64,000 nt of DNA. It comes from Psychrobacter nivimaris (lineage in GTDB: Bacteria; Pseudomonadota; Gammaproteobacteria; Pseudomonadales; Moraxellaceae). A program made the position numbers and the translations under genes. Below the pieces are notes generated by a model, which worked only from the letters and a program-made list of their open reading frames with translations, was not told where the DNA came from and did not search any database. Below, one piece after another: positions 26,958-36,603 of the stretch (its first letter is position 1; every line of letters starts with the position of its first letter). The stretch spans positions 53,044 through 117,043 of the forward strand of contig NZ_VZIZ01000017.1 of the NCBI RefSeq assembly GCF_009812035.1, written 5' to 3'.

Positions 26958-28583
26958 ATGCTTGATATCACCACGACCAAACAGGCTATCAAAAACCGCT
27001 TTAAAGGTAACAAGTCAAAGACAGATAAAGTAGCCGACTATGAAGTATTGATCATCGGTGCGGGTATTGCAGGTATTGGTATGGCTTGCCGTTTACAGCA
27101 ACAGCAGCATAAAGGCCTATTCGGTCATAAAGCTCCCAAAAAGCAAAAGCAGGTAAATTCGACTAATAAGCATAAACCTCCACAGCGCTTTGCTATCTTA
27201 GAAAAGCGTGCTGATTTGGGTGGTACATGGGATTTATTTACCTATCCGGGGATTCGCTCTGACTCTGACGCACTTACCTTTGGCTATAATTTTAGGCCGT
27301 GGCTTGATTATAGAATGCTTGCAGCAGGCGATGATATCAAGCGCTATATCTCCGATACGGCACGCGAGTTTGGGGTGTCCGAACATATCCACTATCAGCA
27401 TGAAGTTCAGCAGATATCCTGGTCTAGTGAGGATCAACAGTGGTCAGCAACCATCAAAGACCATGCAAGCGGTGAGATGTTTGTTAAGACTGCCAGGTTT
27501 ATCGTAGGTGCCACGGGTTATTATGATTATGAGCAAGGCTATCGCCCTCATTTTGATGGAGAGGAGGGTTTTTACGGTCAAATCGTTCATCCACAGCACT
27601 GGAATAATCTAGACTATGATGATAAAAAAGTCGTCGTTATTGGTAGTGGTGCCACAGCGATGACGTTGCTACCTGCGCTAGTAGATAAAGACAGTGATCA
27701 GTGTGCGCGTCATGTCACGATGCTGCAGCGTACGCCGACCTATGTGGCAAGCGTGCCGGGTGATGACCATGCTATTGACTGGCTATCTGGCAACTTTTCT
27801 CCTTTATCAAAAGAGCAGGCCTATACGGTATTACGCGCGCGCAACGTGTTACGGCAACAAGGCCTTTACAAAGTTGCGACTCATGCACCCAAGGTGATGA
27901 AGGCAGTCTTAAAACATGGGGTGAAAAAAGAGTTAAAGGGTAGCGGCGTTGATAGCAAGCATTTTGTGCCTGACTATAATCCATGGGATCAACGAGTATG
28001 TGCGGTGCCTGATGGTGATTTATTCAAAGCCCTGCAGGACAAACGCGCAACAGTAGTGACCGATCAAATCAGCCACTTTACTGAAACAGGAGTTATGCTG
28101 CAATCTGGCCAGCATCTCGACGCTGATATCATCGTTACTGCGACTGGCTTAAAGCTACAGATGTTGGGCGGGGCTGCGGTATATATCGATGGTCAAGCTG
28201 TCGATATTGGCACGCGTATGACCTACAAAGCAGTCATGATAGAAGACATACCTAATCTGGCAGCACTGTTTGGCTATACCAATGCTTCGTGGACACTAAA
28301 AATCGATTTGGCTTGTCAATATGTAGTGAGGGTGCTGGGATATATGCATAAAAACCGCTACCAAGTCGCATTACCACAAGCACAGACTGCAGATATGACA
28401 GCCTGTGCCCAAGCAGATACCGTAATGGGTTCGCTATCGTCTGGTTATGTCAGACGCGGCAAAAACGAGCTACCTAAGCAAGGCGATCGCTATCCTTGGT
28501 TTGTGACCAACAACTATCTAAGCGATCGAATCATGCTTAAGTATCGCAAGATAAAAGACGACTGGTTACGATTTAGTCGTTAG
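26958..28583 (+). CDS. flavin-dependent monooxygenase (FMO/Baeyer-Villiger type)
   Basis: 541 residues. The FAD Rossmann motif GAGIAG is at 34-39 and the NADPH motif VVVIGSGATAM near 223-233; between them is FYGQIVHPQHW, which fits the Baeyer-Villiger fingerprint F-x-G-x3-H-x3-W. GGTWDLFTYPGIRSDSDALTFGYNF resembles EtaA-type ketone monooxygenases. An oddity is a ~30-residue Gln/Lys/His-rich insertion (about 47-77) between the first helix and second strand of the FAD fold. AAGGA supports the ATG. It probably oxidises a ketone or sulfide; the substrate is unknown. Confidence 0.88.
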   Translation: MLDITTTKQAIKNRFKGNKSKTDKVADYEVLIIGAGIAGIGMACRLQQQQHKGLFGHKAPKKQKQVNSTNKHKPPQRFAILEKRADLGGTWDLFTYPGIRSDSDALTFGYNFRPWLDYRMLAAGDDIKRYISDTAREFGVSEHIHYQHEVQQISWSSEDQQWSATIKDHASGEMFVKTARFIVGATGYYDYEQGYRPHFDGEEGFYGQIVHPQHWNNLDYDDKKVVVIGSGATAMTLLPALVDKDSDQCARHVTMLQRTPTYVASVPGDDHAIDWLSGNFSPLSKEQAYTVLRARNVLRQQGLYKVATHAPKVMKAVLKHGVKKELKGSGVDSKHFVPDYNPWDQRVCAVPDGDLFKALQDKRATVVTDQISHFTETGVMLQSGQHLDADIIVTATGLKLQMLGGAAVYIDGQAVDIGTRMTYKAVMIEDIPNLAALFGYTNASWTLKIDLACQYVVRVLGYMHKNRYQVALPQAQTADMTACAQADTVMGSLSSGYVRRGKNELPKQGDRYPWFVTNNYLSDRIMLKYRKIKDDWLRFSR

Positions 28584-28597
28584 CATCTTGGTAATTA

Positions 28598-29542
28598 TTA
28601 ATGATGGTTGTCGATGAAATCGGCCACTTGCTTGCTTAACATCTGCCATAAGGTCTCTTGGGCGCTTTTGCTGCCCCATGCATTATGCGGACTAAAGATA
28701 ACACGCGGATGGTCGCTGATACTGAGCAAAGGGTCATTATCGGCGATCGGTTCTTGTTCAAACACATCGCTAGCATAGCCGATGATTTGCTCACTATTAA
28801 TCGCGTCAGTTAATGATTGACTATCAACAATGCCGCCACGTGCGACGTTGACGATGAGCGGTTGTTTAACCATTTTCGCCAGAGTGTCTTTATTAATAAG
28901 ATGCTCAGTTTGTTCATTCAATGGACAGTGCAGACTGATCACATCCGCACGCGCTAATACTTCATCAAACGCGGTATAGTCGTCGCTGCGTGGTTCGCGT
29001 CCTTGGTGCTCTGCCCACAGTACGGTCATACCAAAGGCACGAGCGATTTCGGTTACGCGATTGCCGATGGTGCCAATACCAATGATACCTAGCGTCTTAT
29101 CCTCCAAATCTATCAGCGGAATATCCAGCAGGCAAAAATTGCCGTTTGCCAGCCACGTGCCATCAGCGACTTTCTGATGATAATGAATACCAGCACGCAT
29201 CGCTGTCAGCATGAGCATAAATGTGTGTTCGGGCACGCTTTTGACCGCATAACCAGCGACATTGAACAGCGCAACACCGTGCTTATCGCAAGCCTCTTGA
29301 TCGACGTTATTCATGCCAGTGGCAGTCAGTTGAATAAGCTTGAGTTTCGGTAGTTGCTCTATTACTTCTGCACCGATTTGCACTTTATTAGTGATAATAA
29401 TATCGGCGTCTTTGCAGCGTTCAATGATGACAGCCGTGTCTTTTGGCGTGTCGTTATAAGTGATGTAATCGCTCACACCCATTGGCGCGGGCAGGTCAAT
29501 ACCTTCAGAAAAAGTACCTTTATCTAAAAAAACGGCTTGCAT
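28598..29542 (-). CDS. D-2-hydroxyacid dehydrogenase (glycerate/hydroxypyruvate type)
   Basis: 314 residues of the NAD-dependent D-isomer 2-hydroxyacid dehydrogenase family. The NAD motif GIGTIG is at 155-160; catalytic Arg 235 (NVARGG), Glu 264 (DVFEQEP) and His 286 (SPHNAW) are all present. The close fit over its length is to hydroxypyruvate reductase/glycerate dehydrogenase (HprA), but substrate choice within this family is not readable from motifs. It converges on the monooxygenase gene with a 14-base gap. Confidence 0.88.
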   Translation of the reverse strand: MQAVFLDKGTFSEGIDLPAPMGVSDYITYNDTPKDTAVIIERCKDADIIITNKVQIGAEVIEQLPKLKLIQLTATGMNNVDQEACDKHGVALFNVAGYAVKSVPEHTFMLMLTAMRAGIHYHQKVADGTWLANGNFCLLDIPLIDLEDKTLGIIGIGTIGNRVTEIARAFGMTVLWAEHQGREPRSDDYTAFDEVLARADVISLHCPLNEQTEHLINKDTLAKMVKQPLIVNVARGGIVDSQSLTDAINSEQIIGYASDVFEQEPIADNDPLLSISDHPRVIFSPHNAWGSKSAQETLWQMLSKQVADFIDNHH

Positions 29543-29996
29543 GGCTAGTCCTTACTTATTGTTGTCTTATAGATAATTAGCGAATAAACGGCTATCGCAT
29601 GAATCCTTATCGGCTTAATGTAGCACGTTGGTATTTTTAGTCAAAAACGAATCGGCCAAATATCGATTGAATATACATAAGCTGCTGATAAGATAGGACA
29701 ATCTGTATTATTTAACAATCGTGTATTTGTCTGACATAGTATCGATTAAATAGCTGATAAAATCATAGCTATCGCAAGCTGCCTCTTGAAAAGTCAACTT
29801 AACGCACTCATCTACCCGCTAACGTTATATAATGGTTGGGCTTAACGATTGGCTTGATTGGTGTTGTGGCACTTCTTCTATGTCTTTTTGACATTTTATG
29901 GTGTGAACAACCTTATTTAGCTATTGTTAGCCGCCATTGCTGTTTTCTAAGCTATCTATCTAAATTTCATTATCTGAGTACAAAAGACATCGCCTT
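29543..29996. other. divergent spacer between the dehydrogenase gene and rapA
   Basis: 454 bases. A perfect TATAAT at 29828-29833 (inside TTATATAAT) is a possible rapA -10, with no good -35 at normal spacing. Otherwise nothing recognisable. Confidence 0.4.
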
Positions 29997-32900
29997 ATGA
30001 CTATCTCTATTGCTTCATTGCACAGTACTGAATTCGCCGTTGGTCAACGTTATTTATCTGATACGGAGTCTGAGCTCGGCTTAGGTGTGGTCATCGATGT
30101 TGACGACCGATGTGTGCATATTTTATTTCCGCAAAGTGAAGAGACACGCGTCTACGCAAAAAACTCTGCGCCATTATCGCGCGTGGTGTTTAAGGTTGGC
30201 GATACTATTTATGACCAAGATGGCAAAAGCTATACGGTCAATGCTGTCGATGAAGTCATGGGTGTGCTCAAATATGGCGTCGATGAGCACGAGGGCGGCA
30301 CTGCTTCTAAAGGAATAATGGAAACCCGCCTTGCGGCTAATATCACGTTGGCCAAGCCACTTGAGCGTTTGCTTGCTGGCCGTATTGAACGTGGTGATTG
30401 GTATGAGCTGCGTCAAGATATCCTGCGCATGCAGTCAGCGCTAGCAGGTCATCCACTAAAAGGTCTAATGGGTGCACGTGTCGATATCATCGAGCATCAG
30501 CTATATATCGCACATGAAGTCGGCAAACGTATCGCGCCGCGTGTACTACTGGCTGATGAAGTTGGCCTTGGTAAAACCATCGAAGCGGGCATGATTATTC
30601 ATCAGCAGTTGCTAACGGGCAAAGCTGAGCGTGTATTGATTTTGGTGCCAGATAGTTTGCAGTACCAATGGATGATTGAGCTACGTCGTCGCTTTAATCT
30701 AAACTTTGCTTTGTTTGATTTGGTGCGTACTGCGGCTATTAAAGAACACGATCCTGAACAAAACGTCTTTGCCACTGAGCAATGTATCATTGGTGGTATG
30801 GATCTGTTGCTCGACCACCCAGACTTATACGACCAAGCGATGGATGCAGGGTTTGATTTATTAGTCGTTGATGAAGCGCATCATCTGCATTGGGATGAAG
30901 CACAGGGCGGCAATGATAAGTATGACTTGATTGCAGATTTCGCCGAAGAAACGCCGGGCGTGATGCTATTGACAGCAACGCCAGAGCAGCTTGGTGCGCA
31001 AAGTCACTTTGCCCGTTTGCGTCTGCTTGATCCAGATCGTTTTGATGATTTGGATGAGTTTATCGATGGTCAAGAAGCTTTTGCAGAGACAGCAGCAGTT
31101 GCTGGTGTCTTAATAGAAGAAAAGCCATTGAATGAAGGACAAATCGCTGCTTTGAGTAGTTTATTAGACATTAGTATTGAAGAGCTATCTTCAATCAATG
31201 AAGATGAAAAACTACGAACGCATGCACTAAATGAGCTGTTAGATCGTCATGGTACAGGTCGTATTTTGTTCCGTAATACTCGTGAGAGTGTCAAAGGATT
31301 CTATGGCCGTAGTAGTCAGCCATATCCATTGCCACTTCCTGAAGCATGGAAAGATAGCTATCAAACCAATGGCAAGTTGCGTGAGCAGCTATGGGGCGAA
31401 GAAAACCAACCAGACGGTGGCTGGCTAGAAGATGATCCACGTGTTTCTTGGTTGATTGATATTTTGCGCGGTGAGCTTAAGCATCAAAAAGTCCTATTAA
31501 TCGCTCGTAGTGGTGCGACGGTAGAGAGTTTAGAGGCGGTATTGCGTCTGCATGCAGGCATTAAGACAGCTATCTTTACTGAGCAGATGACTTTGCTTGA
31601 GCGTGACCAAGCAGCTGCATTCTTTGCAGATAGTGAAGGCGCACAGATACTACTGTGTTCGGAGATTGGTTCAGAAGGTCGTAACTTCCAGTTTGCAAGC
31701 CAGTTGATACTATGGGATCTACCTGCTAATCCAGATACGTTAGAGCAGCGTATTGGCCGTCTAGATCGTATCGGTCAGACGCAGCAAATCATGCTACATG
31801 TGCCTTATGTGCAAGGTACAGCGCAAGAGCGTCTGTATCAGTGGTATAACGATGCGCTGAACATGTTCAATCAGATATCGCCTACGGCACAAAGCGTACA
31901 AGAGCAATATATCCAAGAGCTCAAGCCAATGCTTGAGGGTGCTGATACCGCTGAAAACAATGTCATCTTGCAAGACATTATTGACGAGGCGCTACAGACA
32001 CGTTTGGGACTAGAAGCACAGCTACAAGCTGGTCGTGATCGCCTGTTAGAGTACAACTCATGCCGTCCGCGTGTCGCAGGTCGTATCGCCGATGCTATGC
32101 GTGACTTTGATGGTAATAATCTATTACCGCACTTCATTGAGCGTTTCTTTGCCTCTGCCAATATCGATCATAACATCCAGCGTGATGGCTCGTGGGTCAT
32201 CGCGCCTATCGACAGCACTGAGATTAGTGACTATATCGACGGGTTGCCGCTTGGCGATGAAGATGGCATGACCTTGACCTTCGAGCGTGAGCAAGCGCTG
32301 CAGCGTGAAGATATCGACTTTATCACGCATGAGCATCCATTGATGCGCGCCATCTACGAGCTGGCGAGCACCAGCACCTTTGGTAATACCACTGTGGCTA
32401 TGCTCAAAAGTGCCGCTGTACCGCAAGGCATGGTACTGCTAGAGGTGAACTTCCGTGTTGAAGCCATCGCACCAAAGCTGCTTAACTTGCCCGCTACATT
32501 GACCACACAAAACATCCGCGTATTCATCAGTGAGCAGGGCAGTGACTTATCTGCTCGTATCAGTGCTGATATGATCATGCCGCACGTTGAGCGATTGGAT
32601 AAAAATCGTGCCCGCCAAGTTATCAAGGTACGCAGCGATGTTATTGAGCAGCGTTACTATGAAGCTGAAGATATCGCACGCGCGCAAATCGCTGAGATTG
32701 GTGAGCAAGCAAGTAGCCGCTTTAGTCAGCAATGGTCGCGCGAGATCAAACGTCTCAAGCATCTGCAAACTATCAATCCAAACGTACGTCCTGAAGAGAT
32801 TGAGCGTTTAGAGCAGCTTAAAGCTCAAGGTGAGCAAGCACTTGGTAACTTGTCATTAGTGCCGGACTCTATTCGTGTACTCGTAGCAGTTAAGCCATAA
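29997..32900 (+). CDS. rapA: RNA polymerase-associated ATPase RapA
   Basis: 967-residue Swi2/Snf2 protein that recycles RNA polymerase. Two Tudor-like N-terminal domains begin FAVGQRYLSDTESELGLGVV; the helicase core has Walker A DEVGLGKTIEAG, box II VVDEAHHLHW, and the C-terminal lobe motifs (EQRIGRLDRIGQTQ), followed by the Rapa spacer and C-terminal domains. The length agrees with the E. coli protein (968). It stands alone with a terminator directly downstream. Confidence 0.97.
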   Translation: MTISIASLHSTEFAVGQRYLSDTESELGLGVVIDVDDRCVHILFPQSEETRVYAKNSAPLSRVVFKVGDTIYDQDGKSYTVNAVDEVMGVLKYGVDEHEGGTASKGIMETRLAANITLAKPLERLLAGRIERGDWYELRQDILRMQSALAGHPLKGLMGARVDIIEHQLYIAHEVGKRIAPRVLLADEVGLGKTIEAGMIIHQQLLTGKAERVLILVPDSLQYQWMIELRRRFNLNFALFDLVRTAAIKEHDPEQNVFATEQCIIGGMDLLLDHPDLYDQAMDAGFDLLVVDEAHHLHWDEAQGGNDKYDLIADFAEETPGVMLLTATPEQLGAQSHFARLRLLDPDRFDDLDEFIDGQEAFAETAAVAGVLIEEKPLNEGQIAALSSLLDISIEELSSINEDEKLRTHALNELLDRHGTGRILFRNTRESVKGFYGRSSQPYPLPLPEAWKDSYQTNGKLREQLWGEENQPDGGWLEDDPRVSWLIDILRGELKHQKVLLIARSGATVESLEAVLRLHAGIKTAIFTEQMTLLERDQAAAFFADSEGAQILLCSEIGSEGRNFQFASQLILWDLPANPDTLEQRIGRLDRIGQTQQIMLHVPYVQGTAQERLYQWYNDALNMFNQISPTAQSVQEQYIQELKPMLEGADTAENNVILQDIIDEALQTRLGLEAQLQAGRDRLLEYNSCRPRVAGRIADAMRDFDGNNLLPHFIERFFASANIDHNIQRDGSWVIAPIDSTEISDYIDGLPLGDEDGMTLTFEREQALQREDIDFITHEHPLMRAIYELASTSTFGNTTVAMLKSAAVPQGMVLLEVNFRVEAIAPKLLNLPATLTTQNIRVFISEQGSDLSARISADMIMPHVERLDKNRARQVIKVRSDVIEQRYYEAEDIARAQIAEIGEQASSRFSQQWSREIKRLKHLQTINPNVRPEEIERLEQLKAQGEQALGNLSLVPDSIRVLVAVKP

Positions 32901-32918
32901 ACATCGACGTATTTGTCA

Positions 32919-32951
32919 AAAACGAGGTGTTGTTATACATCTCGTTTTTTT
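32919..32951 (+). terminator. terminator of rapA
   Basis: AACGAGGTGT pairs with ACATCTCGTT (one G-U pair), followed by a T-run. Confidence 0.85.
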
Positions 32952-33260
32952 ATGGTTGAGATTACTTGCTTTGCTCTTTAGTTGCGATTTGTCTGACAAA
33001 AACTGATAAGCAATACTTATGAGTAAGCCGACAGTCACTAGTCAAAGCCACCAATATTGGGTAAGATGTTTACCTTTTCTATAGAAAATAAATATTCGGT
33101 GATAACATCGCTAACGATGTCTGTATGTTTATTTTAAGGTCTCCTTCGACAGATCTTAACCAGTGATCTCGCATTATTTTACATTCAAATATGATGGCTA
33201 TATGGCATCAATATCATCAGATGCTGAGCGTTTTTGATAAAAATAAGGAAACATATCGTC
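32952..33260. other. upstream region of tesB
   Basis: About 309 bases, AT-rich, without gene, RNA or clear promoter motif. CATCGCTAACGATG near 33105-33118 is a short imperfect palindrome. Confidence 0.35.
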
Positions 33261-34163
33261 ATGTCCGATAATCTACAACTGATTGATGAGCTGCTGGCTA
33301 CTATCGCGCTTATTGAAGTTACCCCTGATGTATTTGAGGGTAAAAGCCATGACTATGTGGGCAGTCGTATATTTGGTGGGCAAGTGCTCGCTCAAGCGAT
33401 TATGGCAGCGGCTCATACATTAGATAAAGACAAACCTTGTCACTCACTGCATGGATATTTTTTGCGTGGTGGTGATATTAACCAACCGGTGATATACCAA
33501 GTCCGTCGATTGCGTGATGGTCGTAGCTTGTCTGCACGTGAAGTCACCGCTATTCAGTACAAAGAAGTACGTGGTAAGCCGCCTGTTGAGCAAGTAATAT
33601 TTTCAATGATTGCCTCGTTCTCTCCGATGGAAGATGGGCTTGAGTATCAAGAAGACATGCCTGTCTATCCACCGCCAGAAGACTTGCTAACAGAACAAGA
33701 TTTAAAAGAAGAGAATGTCGGAAAAGTGCCAGAAGCGCTAAAAGCAAGATTTATGCGCCGCCGTCATGTCGAGATTAAGCCAGTAAAGCCGCGTAATCCG
33801 ATTAGCCCAGAACCAATGAAGCCTAAACAAGCAAACTGGCTACGCATTCGTGAATTGGGCAATCAGCCAGTGGCTATTCAGCAGGCACTATTGGCATTTT
33901 CGTCAGACTTTTATTTGGTTGGCACAGGGCTAATGTCACATGGTGTTAGCTTTATGACCAGTGGCCTGCAAGCTGCCAGTATCGATCACTCAATGCATTT
34001 CCATCGTGATTTTGATTTGAATAAATGGATGCTGTACGACATGTGGAGTGATACCACGTCTAATGCAAAAGGATTGAATCATGGCCAGTTTTGGCAAGAT
34101 GGCAAACTGGTCGCTACCGTTCAACAGGAAGGCCTCATGCGTTTACGTGTGCCAAAGTCTTAG
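33261..34163 (+). CDS. tesB: acyl-CoA thioesterase II
   Basis: 300-residue double-hotdog thioesterase that hydrolyses medium and long acyl-CoA. N-terminal text FEGKSHDYVGSRIFGGQVLAQA and C-terminal SIDHSMHFHRDFDLNKWMLYDM, with the catalytic Asp, are typical of TesB. The frame begins at a TTG (33234), but the ATG at 33261 with AAGGAA upstream yields the family start. An extra ~20-residue basic insertion sits between the two hotdog halves. A terminator follows. Confidence 0.93.
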   Translation: MSDNLQLIDELLATIALIEVTPDVFEGKSHDYVGSRIFGGQVLAQAIMAAAHTLDKDKPCHSLHGYFLRGGDINQPVIYQVRRLRDGRSLSAREVTAIQYKEVRGKPPVEQVIFSMIASFSPMEDGLEYQEDMPVYPPPEDLLTEQDLKEENVGKVPEALKARFMRRRHVEIKPVKPRNPISPEPMKPKQANWLRIRELGNQPVAIQQALLAFSSDFYLVGTGLMSHGVSFMTSGLQAASIDHSMHFHRDFDLNKWMLYDMWSDTTSNAKGLNHGQFWQDGKLVATVQQEGLMRLRVPKS

Positions 34164-34200
34164 AGTACTGTAGGCTCAGCTGCCTTTATATTGTCATCAT

Positions 34201-34239
34201 AAAAAAGCGACTCGTTATTAATAATGAGTTGCTTTTTTT
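34201..34239. terminator. bidirectional terminator between tesB and mutY
   Basis: AAAAAAGCGACTCGTTATT pairs with AATAATGAGTTGCTTTTTT, with tails on both sides. Confidence 0.9.
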
Positions 34240-34250
34240 ATTCCAATTTC

Positions 34251-35495
34251 TTACTCTAAGATCTTAACCATCGCGCGAGGTAGCCCTAGGCTGTCTTGCG
34301 CTTTTTGTTCGGTTAACCACTTAAAGTCGATTTCAGCCGCTGCTAATTTCTGATTTAGCTCAGTTACCAGAGTCGCGTCAATCGTCAATTTACGCGGGGT
34401 CAAATACCAGTGAAAATGCGTCAGCGAATGCTTAATAGGGGAGTCATCAAGCAAAGTATTGCTAACTGATTTTGTGACCAGTTCATTTTTTATGAGCCAT
34501 TCATTAATGATTTGCTCAGCAGTGGTAAACTCTGCTTCGTATACTTTTTCATGACTACGGACATCGTTTACTGTGTTTGATGGCTTATCATCGCTAGCTA
34601 GCGTCTTTTTAACAGTAGCCTTAGTGTTCGCTTTACCGTCAATTTTTTCCACAAACTGTAATGGCAAACTCCATAATCCACCCCAGATACCGTTGTCAGG
34701 GCGTTGTAGCCACAATATCTCACTGTCTGCACTTTCGATTAGCAATGCATCACTGAATTTACTAGGTTTGGGCTGCTTTTTTGCTTTGACGGGATAATCA
34801 GTCTCGCGCCCTTGCGCATGGGCTAGGCAGTCTTCTTTCAATGGACATAACAGACAGGCAGGCTTGCTACGGGTACATAATGTTGCGCCCATATCCATCA
34901 TGGCTTGCGCAAACAATCCTGAGTTCTCTGTCGGTGTTAGGCGTTCTGCCAATGCCCATAAATCTTTGGTGGTAGCAGATTTGGTGATATCGCCGTCAAT
35001 TGCCGCCCAACGTGTCAGCACTCGTTTGACGTTACCATCACAGATGACGCCATAGTGGTGCAATCCCATCGCCATAATCGCGCCAGCAGTCGATGGCCCA
35101 ACGCCCGAAATCGCTTCCCATCCTGCTAGTGTCTGCGGAAACTCGCCCGTTTTATCGATGACCTCAACCAACTGCTTAGCACCTTTATGCAAATTACGTG
35201 CGCGTGCATAATAGCCAAGTCCTGCCCAATGCTCGGCAACCAAATCCCATTCTGCTGTGGCCAAATCCTGCACGGTCGGAAACGACGCCATAAAGCGTGC
35301 AAAGTAGGGCAGTACTGTGGTCACTTGTGTTTGCTGAAGCATGACTTCGGATAGCCAAACGATATAAGGGTTGGGCATATCGGTCTGGTGTTGTTGCCAA
35401 GGTAAGTCGTGGCGACCATTTTCGGCAAACCAATCAAGTAGGCGCGGGGCAAAGGAGTTTAGGGAAGTAGGTGACTGAGAAAATTGAGTAGGCAA
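34251..35495 (-). CDS. mutY: A/G-specific adenine DNA glycosylase MutY
   Basis: 414 residues. It removes adenine mispaired with 8-oxoguanine. Present are the catalytic Glu in VWLSEVMLQQTQV, the helix-hairpin-helix ISGVGPSTAGAIMAM, the catalytic Asp in ICDGNVKRVL, the iron-sulfur cluster C-x6-C-x2-C-x5-C (CTRSKPACLLCPLKEDC), and a C-terminal Nudix-like domain with HFHWYLTPRKL. The start is TTG with AAGGA at six-base spacing. The Nudix-like domain contains a ~35-residue low-complexity insertion rich in Lys, Thr and Asp. Confidence 0.96.
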   Translation of the reverse strand: MPTQFSQSPTSLNSFAPRLLDWFAENGRHDLPWQQHQTDMPNPYIVWLSEVMLQQTQVTTVLPYFARFMASFPTVQDLATAEWDLVAEHWAGLGYYARARNLHKGAKQLVEVIDKTGEFPQTLAGWEAISGVGPSTAGAIMAMGLHHYGVICDGNVKRVLTRWAAIDGDITKSATTKDLWALAERLTPTENSGLFAQAMMDMGATLCTRSKPACLLCPLKEDCLAHAQGRETDYPVKAKKQPKPSKFSDALLIESADSEILWLQRPDNGIWGGLWSLPLQFVEKIDGKANTKATVKKTLASDDKPSNTVNDVRSHEKVYEAEFTTAEQIINEWLIKNELVTKSVSNTLLDDSPIKHSLTHFHWYLTPRKLTIDATLVTELNQKLAAAEIDFKWLTEQKAQDSLGLPRAMVKILE

Positions 35496-35642
35496 GAGTA
35501 TTCCTTGTAAGTTGAACAGGGATATATAGGATTTGGAGTTGGCAGGAAAAAAGGTAAATAGATAAAACTATTTACCAATATATGAGGCTTAATTGTTTAT
35601 AAATAAAGGGGATAGATAGTATCACTATAGAGAAGTAAGAGT

Positions 35643-36581
35643 TTATCGATAAACACTGTCTAAAGTCTCACCCGATTTATTTTTCCACTCAATCCATCCG
35701 TTGGTCGAACGTCCTGATACTAGAGCACTGGCTCCACTGGGTGTTTTAAATAAATGGTTTTCAGTGAGTTTATAGCTTTTATCGTTTACGGCTACGAGTT
35801 TGCCGCTACTGAGCAGACTCTCTTTTAATTTAGTCACGAATGGCGGAGCTGATGAAGTTTGTGTTTGCCGTATTAGAGAACCTGCTAATATTACAAAGCC
35901 ATCGTCGTCATAGTATCCTTTAGCATCACCATCTTTTATCTTGTAGTAAAACAGAGCTGGAATAGGTTTCGTTGGAGCTTCATCGATTATTTGAGCAACT
36001 TTAGCAATGGTGGAATTAGTCGTTTTGTTTTCGTAAGTCTTGTTGGTATGAAGGCTATCATGAATAGCCAAGGATTCGAAAATAGGCTGTCCCAAGGTGG
36101 ATAGTAAAACGTCAAGGGTGTGGAATAATTCCTCGCAATCAGCCTTTAATGGGTCAGGTGTATGCGGTTTATTACCATTATTTCCATTTTTTAGTTCGTA
36201 ACGACCCACCTCAATGGCAGTTGCGATAGCTTTATGTTCCATATATAGCGCATGGGTTTGTGTCATAGAGTTATTGGTTGAGAGCATGACAAAAGCCCGT
36301 GTCCAGAAATCTTTGTCATCATGTTGATTAAGACGTCTTTTAAGATCGCCAGTTTGTCCAACATAGAGTAACGGCTTCTCTATACTATCGGTATCACCAA
36401 TCAAAAAATACAAACCAACTTGATTGGCATCGGGCATCGCAAAAAAGTCGTCAATGTGGATACGTGGGATTTCAATCAATCTTACTGTGCGCGTAGTCAT
36501 CTCTGCCAAACGCAACCCACGAGGGTTACCTTTTGGCAGATAAATTTGAATGGTTTTAGCTGATGGTATTAAAGGATTCAT
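35643..36581 (-). CDS. GIY-YIG nuclease-domain protein with DUF4357
   Basis: 312 residues. The N-terminal half holds a GIY-YIG nuclease domain: GLYFLIG (56-62), YVGQTGDLKRRLNQH (73-87) with the conserved Arg, and a later Glu (EHKAIA) as metal ligand. The C-terminal ~85 residues, from FVILAGSLIR to the closing GWIEWKNKSGETLDSVY, match DUF4357, often appended to GIY-YIG or restriction-related proteins. It is likely to cut or bind DNA and may be an accessory defence gene, but no methylase or partner lies nearby. Neighbours mutY and ylqF are core genes; 22 bases separate it from ylqF, so they may be co-transcribed. Confidence 0.8.
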   Translation of the reverse strand: MNPLIPSAKTIQIYLPKGNPRGLRLAEMTTRTVRLIEIPRIHIDDFFAMPDANQVGLYFLIGDTDSIEKPLLYVGQTGDLKRRLNQHDDKDFWTRAFVMLSTNNSMTQTHALYMEHKAIATAIEVGRYELKNGNNGNKPHTPDPLKADCEELFHTLDVLLSTLGQPIFESLAIHDSLHTNKTYENKTTNSTIAKVAQIIDEAPTKPIPALFYYKIKDGDAKGYYDDDGFVILAGSLIRQTQTSSAPPFVTKLKESLLSSGKLVAVNDKSYKLTENHLFKTPSGASALVSGRSTNGWIEWKNKSGETLDSVYR

Positions 36582-36603
36582 AGTAGCTTATATTATTGGA
36601 TGT

